Shown: positions 8,112-17,515, counted from the stretch's first letter. The stretch is 64,000 bases of DNA from Sphingomonadales bacterium (GCA_016720115.1 JADJXT010000001.1:434001-498000), one strand, 5' to 3'. The notes: a model not told the origin generated them from the sequence alone. Numbers and translations are program-made.

Positions 8112-9650
8112 ATGCACCCCAAGATTCATGCCGCCGCCAACCCTGACAAGCCCGCCATCATCATGGCCGGTTCGGGCCAGGTGGTGACTTATGCCCAGCT
8201 CGACGCCAATTCAAACCGCGCGGCGCAGCTCTTCCGCTCGCTGGGGCTTAGCCATGGCGATACGATCGCGATGTGCATGGAAAACCGGGCGGAGTTTTTC
8301 GATCTGGCATGGGGCGCGCAGCGCGCCGGGCTGGTGTTTGTGGCGATCAGCAACCGGCTGACCGCGCCCGAGATCGACTATATCCTGCAAGACAGCGGAT
8401 CGCAGGCGCTGTTCACTTCAAACTATCTGGGCGACACGCTCGAAGCGATCGAATCGCCGGTGAAGCGCTATATCGTCGGTGGTGAGCGGGCAGGCTGGAC
8501 GCCACTCGAAGGCGAACTGGCAAAAATGCCTGCGCAGCCCGTCGCCGACGAACGGGCCGGCACCGACATGCTCTACAGTTCGGGCACGACAGGGCGGCCC
8601 AAGGGCGTTCGCCTGCCGCTGCCCGAAGACGCCGACATCGCTGCGGTCAACCCGCTCGCGATGATCGCGGCAGGCGCGTTCGGCTTTACCGGCGACAGCA
8701 TCTATCTGTCGCCAGCTCCGCTCTATCATGCCGCGCCGCTGCGCTGGTGCATGGCGGTGCACCGCCTTGGCGGCACCGTGGTGGTGATGGAAAAATATGA
8801 TCCTGAAGAGGCATTGGCCGCGATCGAGAAATACAAGATCACCGACAGCCAATGGGTGCCCACGCATTTCGTGCGGATGCTCAAGCTGCCCGAGGAGGTG
8901 CGCGGCAAATATGACGTTTCTTCATTGAAATGTGCGGTCCATGCGGCGGCGCCTTGCCCGGTTCCGGTCAAGGAGGCGATGATCGCCTGGTGGGGGCCGG
9001 TGCTGCGCGAATATTATGCCGGTACCGAAGGCAATGGCTTCACCTTCATCACCAGCGAGGAATGGCTGGCGCACAAGGGATCGGTTGGTCGCGCGCTCAA
9101 CGCCATCATCCACATTTGCGGCGAGGATGGCGAGGAAGTGGCGGTGGGCGAGGAAGGCGTCGTTTACTTCGAGAGCGAATCGCAGTTCAGCTATCATAAC
9201 GATCCGGTAAAGACCGCTGAAAGCCGCCACCCGACACATGCCAACTGGTCGATGCTCGGCGATGTCGGCAAGGTCGATGCAGAGGGCTTCCTCTACCTCA
9301 CCGACCGCAAGAGCTTCATGATCATTTCGGGCGGGGTGAATATCTATCCGCAGGAAATCGAAAATCTGCTGGTCCATCATCCGCGTGTCGCCGACGCTGC
9401 CGTCATTGGCGCGCCCGATGACGATATGGGCGAACGCGTTGTCGCGATCGTCCAGCCGCTCGACTGGAGCGATGCGGGCGACGCGCTGGCGGACGAACTC
9501 AAGGCCTATCTGCGCCCCAGCCTGTCGGGCGTGAAAATGCCGCGCCAGATCGATTTCCGCGAAGAACTGCCCCGCCACCCGACCGGCAAGCTCTACAAAC
9601 GGCTGCTGCGCGACGAATATTGGGGCAATAAGGAAAGCCGGATCGTTTGA
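8112..9650 (+). CDS. Acyl-CoA ligase (AMP-binding, ANL superfamily)
   Basis: The 512-residue enzyme activates a carboxylic acid with ATP to the acyl-AMP and then the CoA thioester. The P-loop-like motif YSSGTTGRPKG begins near residue 154. YYAGTEGNG (A5-like) and TDRKSFMIISGGVNIYPQEIE (A8 hinge) follow, and the C-terminal PTGKLYKR carries the catalytic Lys. A GGAGAGAGAG Shine-Dalgarno precedes the ATG. It lies between the hydratase and the P450 on the same strand. FadD3- or 4-coumarate ligase-like members in such clusters act on ring-containing acids; the exact substrate is unknown. Confidence 0.88.
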   Translation: MHPKIHAAANPDKPAIIMAGSGQVVTYAQLDANSNRAAQLFRSLGLSHGDTIAMCMENRAEFFDLAWGAQRAGLVFVAISNRLTAPEIDYILQDSGSQALFTSNYLGDTLEAIESPVKRYIVGGERAGWTPLEGELAKMPAQPVADERAGTDMLYSSGTTGRPKGVRLPLPEDADIAAVNPLAMIAAGAFGFTGDSIYLSPAPLYHAAPLRWCMAVHRLGGTVVVMEKYDPEEALAAIEKYKITDSQWVPTHFVRMLKLPEEVRGKYDVSSLKCAVHAAAPCPVPVKEAMIAWWGPVLREYYAGTEGNGFTFITSEEWLAHKGSVGRALNAIIHICGEDGEEVAVGEEGVVYFESESQFSYHNDPVKTAESRHPTHANWSMLGDVGKVDAEGFLYLTDRKSFMIISGGVNIYPQEIENLLVHHPRVADAAVIGAPDDDMGERVVAIVQPLDWSDAGDALADELKAYLRPSLSGVKMPRQIDFREELPRHPTGKLYKRLLRDEYWGNKESRIV

Positions 9651-9675
9651 GGTTACGGCACAAGGGGAGGATGAG

Positions 9676-10965
9676 ATGAACGCACCTGTGGCAAAGCCGG
9701 AAACCGCAATCGCGGTGATCGATCCCAAATCCTATGCGGCGTGGGACCCGCTGCTTGACCTGTTCGACACGATCCGCGCCGAAACCCCGGTGTTGCGCAT
9801 CGAAAGCCCGACCGACGATCATGCCCCCTTCTGGCTGATCACCCGCCACGAAGACGTGATGCGGATCAGCAAGGACAATGCGACCTTCCTCAACAGCCCG
9901 CGCCCCACCGTGCTCACCAACCGCGCGGGCGAGGAACTGGCGCGGCAGATTACCGGTGGGTCGCCCAATCTGGTGCAGTCGCTCGTCTCGCTCGATGCGC
10001 CCAAGCATCCCAAGCTGCGGCGGCTGACCCAGAAATGGTTCATGCCCAAGAATCTGAAGGCAATCGAAGCCGGGATAAAGGAGCTCGCCAGACACACCGT
10101 CGACCGCCTGATCGCCGCAGGGCCGGAGGCGGATTTCGTGCCGCTGGTTTCGGCACCCTATCCGCTGCATGTCGTGATGCAGATCCTCGGCGTGCCCGAA
10201 GAAGATGAGCCACGGATGCTGTTCCTGACACAGCAGATGTTCGGCGGGCAGGATGAGGATCTCAACAAGACCGGCATGGCCAATCTGCCGCCCGAGCAGA
10301 TATCGCAAATCGTGCTGGGCGCGGTGAAGGATTTCACGGCCTATTTCGAGAAGCTGGCCGAGGAACGGCGGCAGAACCCCGGCAGCGACGTCGCCACCAT
10401 CCTCGCCACCGCTACGATAGACGGGGAGCCGCTCGAACCGCTCGATCTGGCGGGCTATTACATCATCGTTGCCGCCGCAGGGCATGACACGACCTCTGCC
10501 AGCACGGCGGGGGCGATGCTGGCGCTGGCCCGTGATCCCGAACAATTCGCAAGGGTGAAGGCCGACCGCAACCTTGTGGCGGGCATTGTCGAGGAAGCGA
10601 TCCGCTGGACCACGCCGGTGCAGCATTTCATGCGCATGGCGAATGAGGATGTCGAGATAGCGGGCGTGAAGATCGCCAAGGGCGACTGGCTGATGATCAA
10701 CTATGTCGCCGCCAACCACGATCCGGCGCAATTTGAAGAGCCACGTAAATTCGACGCCACCCGCGACCAGAACCGCCACATCGCCTTTGGCGCGGGCGCG
10801 CACCAGTGCCTGGGGCTGCACCTCGCGCGGCTGGAAATGCGGATATTGTTCGAAGAGATTCTCGACCGTTTGGAATCGGTCGAACTGGCAGGCGAGCCGA
10901 AGCGCGCCAATTCGACCTTTGTCGGCGGGCTCAAGACGCTGCCATTGCGGTTTCGCGCGAGCTGA
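9676..10965 (+). CDS. Cytochrome P450 monooxygenase
   Basis: A 429-residue soluble bacterial P450. The I-helix oxygen-activation motif GHDTTS is at residues 269-274, the K-helix ExxR is EEAIR, and the heme loop FGAGAHQCLG places the thiolate Cys at 378. It would hydroxylate a hydrophobic substrate using a ferredoxin/reductase pair; none is encoded nearby. It begins 25 bases after the acyl-CoA ligase stop, with an AGGGGAGG Shine-Dalgarno, so it belongs to the same operon as the beta-oxidation enzymes. This suggests oxidation of a terpenoid, alkyl or steroid side chain before CoA activation. Confidence 0.92.
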   Translation: MNAPVAKPETAIAVIDPKSYAAWDPLLDLFDTIRAETPVLRIESPTDDHAPFWLITRHEDVMRISKDNATFLNSPRPTVLTNRAGEELARQITGGSPNLVQSLVSLDAPKHPKLRRLTQKWFMPKNLKAIEAGIKELARHTVDRLIAAGPEADFVPLVSAPYPLHVVMQILGVPEEDEPRMLFLTQQMFGGQDEDLNKTGMANLPPEQISQIVLGAVKDFTAYFEKLAEERRQNPGSDVATILATATIDGEPLEPLDLAGYYIIVAAAGHDTTSASTAGAMLALARDPEQFARVKADRNLVAGIVEEAIRWTTPVQHFMRMANEDVEIAGVKIAKGDWLMINYVAANHDPAQFEEPRKFDATRDQNRHIAFGAGAHQCLGLHLARLEMRILFEEILDRLESVELAGEPKRANSTFVGGLKTLPLRFRAS

Positions 10966-11032
10966 CGGACGCGAAAAGCGTGGCGCTGCATCGGCGCTTG
11001 TCATTGCAAGGGCGCAGGCCTATCCTTGGCGC

Positions 11033-11254
11033 ATGGCAAATATCATCGCTTTTGTCCTCGGGCTGATTGCTCTTGTTCTCGCCATTCCCGCCTTCTTCCC
11101 GCTGCTCGGCTGGCTCAACTGGCTGATCATCGTGATTGCGGGCGCAGGGGTGGCGTTCGGTTTTGCCTCCGAAAAGAATAGCGGGCGCAATTTCTGCCTT
11201 GTCGTCGTTGCGATTTGCGCCATCCGGCTGTGGCTAGGCGGCGGGATTATCTGA
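11033..11254 (+). CDS. Small membrane protein, 73 residues
   Basis: The frame beginning ATGGCAAAT encodes 73 residues. Three hydrophobic segments are visible, at about 2-21, 24-45 and 53-72, with charged residues only in the SEKNSGRN loop. It lies between the P450 and rarD on the same strand. I recognise no function; the composition fits a small inner-membrane protein. Read-through frames extend upstream, but the membrane segment starts immediately at this ATG. Confidence 0.65.
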   Translation: MANIIAFVLGLIALVLAIPAFFPLLGWLNWLIIVIAGAGVAFGFASEKNSGRNFCLVVVAICAIRLWLGGGII

Positions 11255-11270
11255 TCCGCCAGCCGCACGC

Positions 11271-12161
11271 ATGACCATCGCCAACCAGCAGGCGCCGCAG
11301 CGCGGCGGGCTTCCCTACGCATTCTCGGCCTATCTGATCTGGGGGTTTCTGCCCGTTTATTTCAAGCTGCTGAAGCATGTTCCGGCGGTTGACATATTGG
11401 CGTTCCGCATCGTCTTGTCGGTGCCGGTGGTTTTCGTCATCCTCTATTTCCGCAATCAGTGGGGCGAATTTGTTGCGGCGATTTCCAACCCCAAGGCGCG
11501 CCGTGCGATGATGCTGTCGGCGGTGCTGATTGCGATCAACTGGCTGGTCTATGTCTGGGCGATCACCACCGACCGTGTGCTGGCGACGAGCATCGGCTAT
11601 TATCTCAATCCGCTGGTCAATGTGCTGCTGGGGCGGTTGTTTCTGGGCGAGCGGCTGACGAAACTGCAGGGCTGGGCGGTCGCCGTTGCCGCACTGGCGG
11701 TCGCCATATTGCTTGCGGGCTCGCTTGAGACCGTTTGGATCAGCCTGTCGCTGGCGTTCAGCTTTGGCACCTACGGCCTCGTGCGCAAGACTGCGCCGAC
11801 CGGATCGGTGCCGGGGCTTGCGGTGGAGCTGTGCCTGCTCGGCCCGATTGCGCTGGCGGTGTGTATCTGGAGCGTTTCGCAAGCGGGAGGTTTCCGCGAC
11901 ATCGGGACCGAGGCGTTGCTCGCGGCTGGCGGCGCGATCACCGTTATCCCGCTGCTGCTGTTCGCCACGGCAGCGCGGCGGATGAGCTATACCGCGCTCG
12001 GATTCGTCCAATATCTGGCGCCGACCATCGTCTTCCTGCTCGGCGTCTTCGTCTATGACGAACTGCTCGATACCACCAGACTGGCCTGTTTCGCGCTGAT
12101 CTGGACGGCGATTGCGCTGTTCAGCATCGATGCCTTTCGCCGAATGCGATCAGGCGGCTAG
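11271..12161 (+). CDS. rarD: EamA-family transporter RarD
   Basis: A 296-residue inner-membrane protein with about ten hydrophobic segments arranged as two EamA repeats. The start region (AYLIWGFLPVYFKLLKHVPAVD and following) is characteristic of RarD, a drug/metabolite transporter superfamily member of unknown substrate. It begins 16 bases after the small membrane protein stop. Its 3' end overlaps the convergent pyrC stop by 12 bases, so read-through transcripts would be antisense to each other. Confidence 0.85.
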   Translation: MTIANQQAPQRGGLPYAFSAYLIWGFLPVYFKLLKHVPAVDILAFRIVLSVPVVFVILYFRNQWGEFVAAISNPKARRAMMLSAVLIAINWLVYVWAITTDRVLATSIGYYLNPLVNVLLGRLFLGERLTKLQGWAVAVAALAVAILLAGSLETVWISLSLAFSFGTYGLVRKTAPTGSVPGLAVELCLLGPIALAVCIWSVSQAGGFRDIGTEALLAAGGAITVIPLLLFATAARRMSYTALGFVQYLAPTIVFLLGVFVYDELLDTTRLACFALIWTAIALFSIDAFRRMRSGG

Positions 12162-13193
12162 CAGTTTCCAGCCGATCGTTTCGCCTGCGTGGAAGGGCGA
12201 TACCGGCGTGCCATTGGCATCGACCGAGAGCGGCACTTCGACAGGCGATTTTTCGAGGGTGATTGTGCCTTCGTTAAGGGGCAACCGATAGAAATTCGGG
12301 CCGTGGAGCGAGGCAAAGCCTTCCAGCTTTTCCAGCGCGTCTTCCTCCTCGAAAACCTGCGCATAGCTTTCGATCGCATAAGGCGCATTGAAAATGCCGG
12401 CGCAGCCGCAAGCCGACTCTTTGGCCGCGACCGCGTGCGGCGCGCTGTCAGTGCCAAGGAAGAATTTGGGATTGCCCGAAACCGCTGCCTTGCGCAGCGC
12501 CAGCCGGTGCTTTTCGCGCTTGGCAACGGGCAGGCAATAGGCGTGGGGACGAATGCCGCCGACCAGCATGGCGTTGCGGTTGATGTGCAGGTGCTGCGGC
12601 GTGATCGTCGCGCCGACATGCGTGGGCGCGGAGAGCACGAAATCAACCGCTTCGGCGGTGGTGATATGTTCGAAGACAAGGCGCAGGTCCGGATATTCGC
12701 GTACGATCCTGTCCAGCGTCCGTTCGATGAATACCGCCTCGCGGTCGAAAATGTCGACATCATGATCGGTCACTTCGCCGTGGATGAGGAGCGGCATCCC
12801 GATTGCCTGCATCACCTCCAGCACGGCACAAATATTGTCGATCGCGGTAACGCCATGCGCGCTGTTGGTAGTGGCGTGCGCGGGATAGAGTTTCGCTGCT
12901 GTAAAGATACCGCTGGCGTGGCCGCGCCGGATTTCGTCGGGGTCGGTGCCGTCGGTGAGATAGCAGGTCATCAGCGGGGTGAAATCCAGCCCCTCCGGCA
13001 GCACGGCAAGGATGCGGTCGCGATAGGCGCTCACGCCTGCAACGTCGGTCATCGGCGGCGACAGGTTGGGCATCACGATGGCGCGGGCAAACTGCCGCGC
13101 GGTGTAGGGCAGCACGCCTTTCAGCATCTCTCCGTCGCGCAGATGCACATGCCAGTCGTCGGGGCGGCGGATCGTCAGAGTCGTCACGGTCAT
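12150..13193 (-). CDS. pyrC: Dihydroorotase
   Basis: A 347-residue class II dihydroorotase, the pyrimidine-pathway enzyme cyclising N-carbamoyl-aspartate. The metal-binding motif DDWHVHLRDG with His15-x-His17 is at the N-terminus. Later segments HGEVTDHD and FLGTDSAPH supply further metal and catalytic residues (the latter Asp being the active-site base). Length matches the E. coli-type PyrC (about 348). The gene is divergent from ygfZ by 38 bases and overlaps rarD at the 3' end. Confidence 0.93.
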   Translation of the reverse strand: MTVTTLTIRRPDDWHVHLRDGEMLKGVLPYTARQFARAIVMPNLSPPMTDVAGVSAYRDRILAVLPEGLDFTPLMTCYLTDGTDPDEIRRGHASGIFTAAKLYPAHATTNSAHGVTAIDNICAVLEVMQAIGMPLLIHGEVTDHDVDIFDREAVFIERTLDRIVREYPDLRLVFEHITTAEAVDFVLSAPTHVGATITPQHLHINRNAMLVGGIRPHAYCLPVAKREKHRLALRKAAVSGNPKFFLGTDSAPHAVAAKESACGCAGIFNAPYAIESYAQVFEEEDALEKLEGFASLHGPNFYRLPLNEGTITLEKSPVEVPLSVDANGTPVSPFHAGETIGWKLLAA

Positions 13194-13231
13194 GGCTTCC
13201 CTTTAGGCGCGTGGCTCCCTATCTGTCACCC

Positions 13232-13987
13232 ATGTCTGCACCCCGCCTGTTCGACCGCGCCGTAATAAGGCTGTCTCCCCAGGAAGCGGGCGAGGATGTG
13301 CGCGCGTTTCTTCAAGGCCTGGTGACCAACGATGCACAAGCCGAACTGCCGCTGTGGGCCGGATTGCTGACGCCGCAGGGAAAGGCGCTGTTCGATTTCT
13401 TTTTGTGGGCCGACCCTTCGACAGGCTCGGGGCAGTCGGACGTGCTGATCGATTGCGAAGCCGGACAGGCCGAGGCGCTCGTGCGCAGGCTCTCGCTCTA
13501 TCGGCTACGGCGCAAAATTGTGATTGCCGTTGACGCGGCGCTGGGTGTGTTCTGGGCCGCAGCAGCGCCTGACCGCCCGGTCGACCCGCGCTTGCCGGAA
13601 CTGGGGGTGCGCTGGATCGCACCGGTTGCCGACGACGATGCCGACATCAGCCCATTTTATCGGGCGCATCGCCTGTCGCTTGGCGTACCCGAAGGCCTTG
13701 CCGAACTCGGCAGCGACGCGACGCTGTGGCTGGAAACCAATGCTGCCGAACTGAACGGGGTGTCGTTCACCAAGGGCTGTTATGTTGGGCAGGAGAATAC
13801 CGCGCGCATGAACTGGCGGCAGAAGGTCAACCGCCGACTGGTGGTTGTTCCTGCATCCGATGCCGATCCGGCAAAAGTGCGCGCCGCATATCCCGAACTT
13901 GGCCTTGCCGTCGAACTGCGCCGGGTCGAGAATATGGGGACGCTGAAGCTTCCCGAATGGCAGGCAGCCGCCGTCGCTGCTGATTGA
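13232..13987 (+). CDS. ygfZ: Folate-binding YgfZ/CAF17-type protein with an in-frame repeat insertion
   Basis: A 251-residue T-protein-like folate-binding protein that supports iron-sulfur cluster assembly. The signature KGCYVGQE is at residues 181-188 with Cys183. Residues 62-69 (PSTGSGQS) form an unusual flexible insertion between FFLWAD and DVLID. It is encoded by a stretch matching the CTTCGACAGGCTC core of intergenic palindromes at 20.2 and 35.5 kb. ATG 13232 is chosen as the family start; 13211 is an alternative. The insertion sits where family members have a short loop, so function is probably kept. Confidence 0.88.
   Translation: MSAPRLFDRAVIRLSPQEAGEDVRAFLQGLVTNDAQAELPLWAGLLTPQGKALFDFFLWADPSTGSGQSDVLIDCEAGQAEALVRRLSLYRLRRKIVIAVDAALGVFWAAAAPDRPVDPRLPELGVRWIAPVADDDADISPFYRAHRLSLGVPEGLAELGSDATLWLETNAAELNGVSFTKGCYVGQENTARMNWRQKVNRRLVVVPASDADPAKVRAAYPELGLAVELRRVENMGTLKLPEWQAAAVAAD
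13414..13435 (+). repeat. Palindromic-repeat core inserted within ygfZ
   Basis: The 22 bases beginning CCCTTCGACAGGCTCGG differ at one position from the shared core of the elements at 20198-20324 and 35421-35557. Read in frame they encode PSTGSGQ. Only one arm is present, so this is a partial copy or a remnant. Confidence 0.6.
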
Positions 13988-14042
13988 CAATCCGTAGGCA
14001 ATCACGCACCCCGCACATCGCAACGGACTGAAAGGAATCTCA

Positions 14043-14471
14043 ATGCCAGCAACGCTGTTCCTGATTGCTGCGCTTGCTGCTGCCGAACCCGCACCTGCCG
14101 CGCAGCCCGAACTAGCGGCCACCGACCAGAAGACTGTCGATGCCGGACTGTTTGATGCCGCCGCTGGTTGTGCCGCCTACCATGTCTATATGGCATCGAT
14201 TGCGACACCGGGTAGCGAAGAGGCGAAGTTCGGCGAGCAGAAGGCCATCCTGTTCCTGCTCGCATCCTATGCCAAACTGCCCGAAGATAATCCCACGGCA
14301 GCCGAAACCAAGATCGAGGAAACGGTTACCGGGCTTTATGAGGATTCCGTCAAGGTCGATCCGGAGCAGCACAAGCGTGAAATGGAAGAGCTGAAGCAGG
14401 CGTGCGCCCAGTTCGAACCGACTGCAACGGCCATTGCCGACGCGGCCGGTTTCGCGCCAGAAACGAAATGA
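14043..14471 (+). CDS. Small exported protein, 142 residues
   Basis: The N-terminus MPATLFLIAALAAAEPAPAA is a probable Sec signal. The mature part contains a CAAYH segment, a helical middle and a second Cys near residue 120 (KQACAQF), suggesting a disulfide-linked helical protein. It resembles the next gene in the order CAAxH, acidic helix, L/KxxC, so the two are likely diverged tandem paralogues. An AAAGGAATCTCA Shine-Dalgarno supports the start. No family recognised. Confidence 0.6.
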   Translation: MPATLFLIAALAAAEPAPAAQPELAATDQKTVDAGLFDAAAGCAAYHVYMASIATPGSEEAKFGEQKAILFLLASYAKLPEDNPTAAETKIEETVTGLYEDSVKVDPEQHKREMEELKQACAQFEPTATAIADAAGFAPETK

Positions 14472-14518
14472 CGCCGGTCGTTCAGTTTCCGCTCATGCGG
14501 TCGCGCTAGGGCGAGGGC

Positions 14519-14887
14519 ATGATGCTGTTACCTTTCCTTTTCCTGATGCAGGCGTCTGACGCGGAAACCTATGATTCGCTGCTGCGCTGCGCTGCCTTCC
14601 ACACGATTGAAGGGGAAAGGCTTGCCCGTGACGAGAGTGCGGCGTCGGGGGATGCGCAAAAGGCGATTGCGCGCGATTTTGCCGCGACAGCGCATTCAAT
14701 GTTGTCGGACGATAATGACGCCAATGCCGTCGAGACCGATCTGGCGCAGCGCAAGGCGGAATATCTCGACAGGCTGGCCGCGGGAGATTTGCGCGAAACC
14801 GCCGAACAGTGGACGGCGCTCGAACTGGCTTGCCGCGATCTCCACCCGGCACTGCGCGCGATGGATTCTCAAGGCGAACACCGCTAG
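14519..14887 (+). CDS. Small exported protein, 122 residues, paralogue of the preceding gene
   Basis: A short hydrophobic N-terminus (MMLLPFLFLMQA) is followed by an all-helical domain. LRCAAFH near residue 20 and ELACRDLHP near 104 put two Cys residues at spacings like those in the upstream gene. The gene starts 48 bases after the upstream stop, so the pair may be one unit. It is convergent with gyrB, with a 96-bp gap. Function unknown; a small periplasmic helical protein is the simplest reading. Confidence 0.6.
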   Translation: MMLLPFLFLMQASDAETYDSLLRCAAFHTIEGERLARDESAASGDAQKAIARDFAATAHSMLSDDNDANAVETDLAQRKAEYLDRLAAGDLRETAEQWTALELACRDLHPALRAMDSQGEHR

Positions 14888-14983
14888 ACAGCCGCAGCGT
14901 CATTCGCTGTTCTTCCAGCAAGACTTTCCTTCCATCATCCGGAGAGCATTCCAACGCAGGACGGAAGAGGCCCCGGATGACAA

Positions 14984-17515
14984 TCAGACGTCAAGATTGG
15001 CGACGTTCAGCGCATTTTCCTGAATGAAATCGCGGCGTGGTTCGACGACGTCGCCCATCAGTTTTTCGAAAATCTCGCCCTCTTCCTGGCTGTCCTCGAT
15101 CGTGACTTTCAGCAGGGAGCGCACGCCGGGATCGAGCGTGGTCTCCCACAATTGCTCGGCATTCATCTCGCCCAGCCCCTTGTAACGTTGCACCGACAGG
15201 CCCTTGCGGCCGGTGGCCAGCACAGCATCGAGCAATTCGGACGGGCGCGTTACGGGCTTGTCTGCACTCGCCTTTTTCACCGAGGTTGTCGCTTCTTCCT
15301 CGTCGCCGGCATCGGGTGCGGCCTCGGCTGCAATCGATCCCGATTTTACCAGCCGCGCCGGGACGGTGTAGCTGTCCGCCTCTTCCAGCGCCAGCTTGTG
15401 CAGCTTGCGCGCCTCGGCAGACAGCAGGAAGCTGCGCTCGATGATATGATGGTCTGAAACCCCGCGCCAGCGCCGTTCAAAATGATAGCCGCCCTCTTCG
15501 GAGACGCGACCGGTCCAGACGCTTTCGGGATCCTGGACATCCAGCCAGTTCGCAACTTTCTGGACCACGGCATCGCGTGTGGCGCCATCCAGATCGGGCG
15601 CAAGCGCACCGTTCAGTGCCATAGCCTCGACAATTGCCGGATCATAACGGCGCGGCACATAGGCCATCAGGCTGCGCATCCGCCGCGCATGTTCGACCAG
15701 CGCCGCCAGATCATTGCCGCTGCGTTGACCGGCGGCGCCCGAAAGCACAAGGCCGTTCAGCCCGGTTTCAACAAGGTAATTGTCGAGCGCGGTATCGTCC
15801 TTGAGATACAGTTCGCTGCGTCCCTTGGCGACCTTGTAGAGCGGCGGCTGGGCGATGTAGAGATGGCCTGCCTCGATGATCGGTTTCATCTGCCTATAGA
15901 AGAAGGTGAGCAAAAGCGTGCGGATATGGCTGCCGTCGACATCGGCGTCGGTCATGATAACGATCTTGTGATAACGCAGCTTTTCAAGGTTGAAATCGTC
16001 GCGGATTCCGGTGCCCATTGCCTGGATCAGGGTGCCGACTTCCTTCGAGGAAATCACCCGGTCGAAACGCGCCCGCTCGACATTGAGGATTTTGCCCTTG
16101 AGCGGCAGGATTGCCTGATAATGGCGATCACGGCCCTGCTTGGCCGAACCGCCTGCCGAATCACCTTCGACCAGAAACAGTTCGGATTTGGCCGGATCGC
16201 GTTCCTGACAGTCGGCCAGCTTGCCGGGAAGCGAGGCGATATCCATCGCGCCCTTGCGCCGGGTGAGTTCGCGGGCCTTGCGCGCGGCTTCGCGTGCGGC
16301 GGCGGCGTCGACAATCTTCTGGATCAGCGCCTTGGCATGGCCGGGATTTTCCTCCAGCCATTCGGCCATCTTGTCTGCCATCAGGCTTTCGAGCGGCTGG
16401 CGCACTTCGCTGGAAACCAGCTTGTCCTTGGTCTGGCTCGAAAACTTCGGATCGGGCAGCTTGACCGAAACGATCGCGGTCAGGCCTTCGCGCATGTCCT
16501 CGCCGGTCAGGTTGACCTTTTCCTTTTTCAGGATGCCCGATTTCTCGCCATAATTGTTGATCGTGCGGGTCAGCGCGGCGCGGAAGGCCGCAAGGTGCGT
16601 GCCGCCGTCGCGCTGCGGGATGTTGTTGGTGAAGCAGAGGACATTTTCGTAATAGCTGTCATTCCATTCGAGCGAGACATCGATGCCGATGCCGTCGCGT
16701 TCGGATGAAATGGCAATCGGATCGGGAATGATCGCCGCCTTGTTGCGATCGAGCCATTTGACGAAGGCCGCGATCCCGCCTTCATAATAGAGGTCATGCT
16801 CGATCACATCGGCATGGCGCTTGTCGCGCAACAGGATACGCACGCCCGAATTGAGGAAAGCGAGCTCGCGATAGCGGTGCTCCAGCTTGTCGAAATCGAA
16901 CTCGGTGACATTCTTGAAGGTGTCGGTCGACGCCATGAAGGTGACGCGGGTGCCCTTTTTGGCTTTGCCATCGACCAGCGGTGCATCGCCCGTGACTTTC
17001 AGCGGCGCAACTGCATCACCATGCTCGAAGCGCATCCAGTGCTCCTGCCCGTCGCGCCAGATGGTAAGTTCGAGGAATTCGGACAGCGCGTTGACCACCG
17101 ACACGCCGACACCGTGCAGGCCGCCCGAAACCTTATAGGCATTGTCATCCGAGGTATTCTCGAACTTGCCGCCCGCATGCAGCTGGGTCATGATGACTTC
17201 GGCCGCGGACACGCCTTCTTCCTTGTGCATTCCTGTCGGGATGCCGCGGCCATTATCCTCGACCGAAACCGAGCCGTCGGGGTTGAGTTCGATCAGCACC
17301 AGATCGCAATGCCCGGCCAGCGCCTCGTCGATCGCATTGTCCGAAACTTCGAACACCATGTGGTGCAGGCCGGAGCCGTCATCGGTATCGCCGATATACA
17401 TGCCCGGCCGCTTGCGCACGGCATCAAGGCCCTTGAGCACCTTGATGCTGTCTGCGCCATATTCATTCTGGTTGGGATTGGCGGCGCTATCGCCGCTGGG
17501 GGTATTTTCACTCAT
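14984..17515 (-). CDS. gyrB: DNA gyrase subunit B
   Basis: An 843-residue ATPase subunit of the type II topoisomerase that introduces negative supercoils with GyrA. The GHKL ATPase start (LDAVRKRPGMYIGDT, then DNAIDEALAGH) and the HGVGVSVVNALS region are at the N-terminus. The Toprim motifs are LVEGDSAGGSAKQGRDR and MTDADVDGSHIRTLLLTF. The C-terminal QRYKGLGEMN is the GyrB/ParE signature. The C-terminal domain contains an acidic/Ala insertion (AAEAAPDAGDEEEA), in line with alphaproteobacterial GyrB. It stands alone on the minus strand. Confidence 0.97.
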   Translation of the reverse strand: MSENTPSGDSAANPNQNEYGADSIKVLKGLDAVRKRPGMYIGDTDDGSGLHHMVFEVSDNAIDEALAGHCDLVLIELNPDGSVSVEDNGRGIPTGMHKEEGVSAAEVIMTQLHAGGKFENTSDDNAYKVSGGLHGVGVSVVNALSEFLELTIWRDGQEHWMRFEHGDAVAPLKVTGDAPLVDGKAKKGTRVTFMASTDTFKNVTEFDFDKLEHRYRELAFLNSGVRILLRDKRHADVIEHDLYYEGGIAAFVKWLDRNKAAIIPDPIAISSERDGIGIDVSLEWNDSYYENVLCFTNNIPQRDGGTHLAAFRAALTRTINNYGEKSGILKKEKVNLTGEDMREGLTAIVSVKLPDPKFSSQTKDKLVSSEVRQPLESLMADKMAEWLEENPGHAKALIQKIVDAAAAREAARKARELTRRKGAMDIASLPGKLADCQERDPAKSELFLVEGDSAGGSAKQGRDRHYQAILPLKGKILNVERARFDRVISSKEVGTLIQAMGTGIRDDFNLEKLRYHKIVIMTDADVDGSHIRTLLLTFFYRQMKPIIEAGHLYIAQPPLYKVAKGRSELYLKDDTALDNYLVETGLNGLVLSGAAGQRSGNDLAALVEHARRMRSLMAYVPRRYDPAIVEAMALNGALAPDLDGATRDAVVQKVANWLDVQDPESVWTGRVSEEGGYHFERRWRGVSDHHIIERSFLLSAEARKLHKLALEEADSYTVPARLVKSGSIAAEAAPDAGDEEEATTSVKKASADKPVTRPSELLDAVLATGRKGLSVQRYKGLGEMNAEQLWETTLDPGVRSLLKVTIEDSQEEGEIFEKLMGDVVEPRRDFIQENALNVANLDV

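Noticed and set aside
15482..16708. A 408-residue plus-strand frame
   Set aside because: Antisense to gyrB, with no domain and no ribosome binding site.
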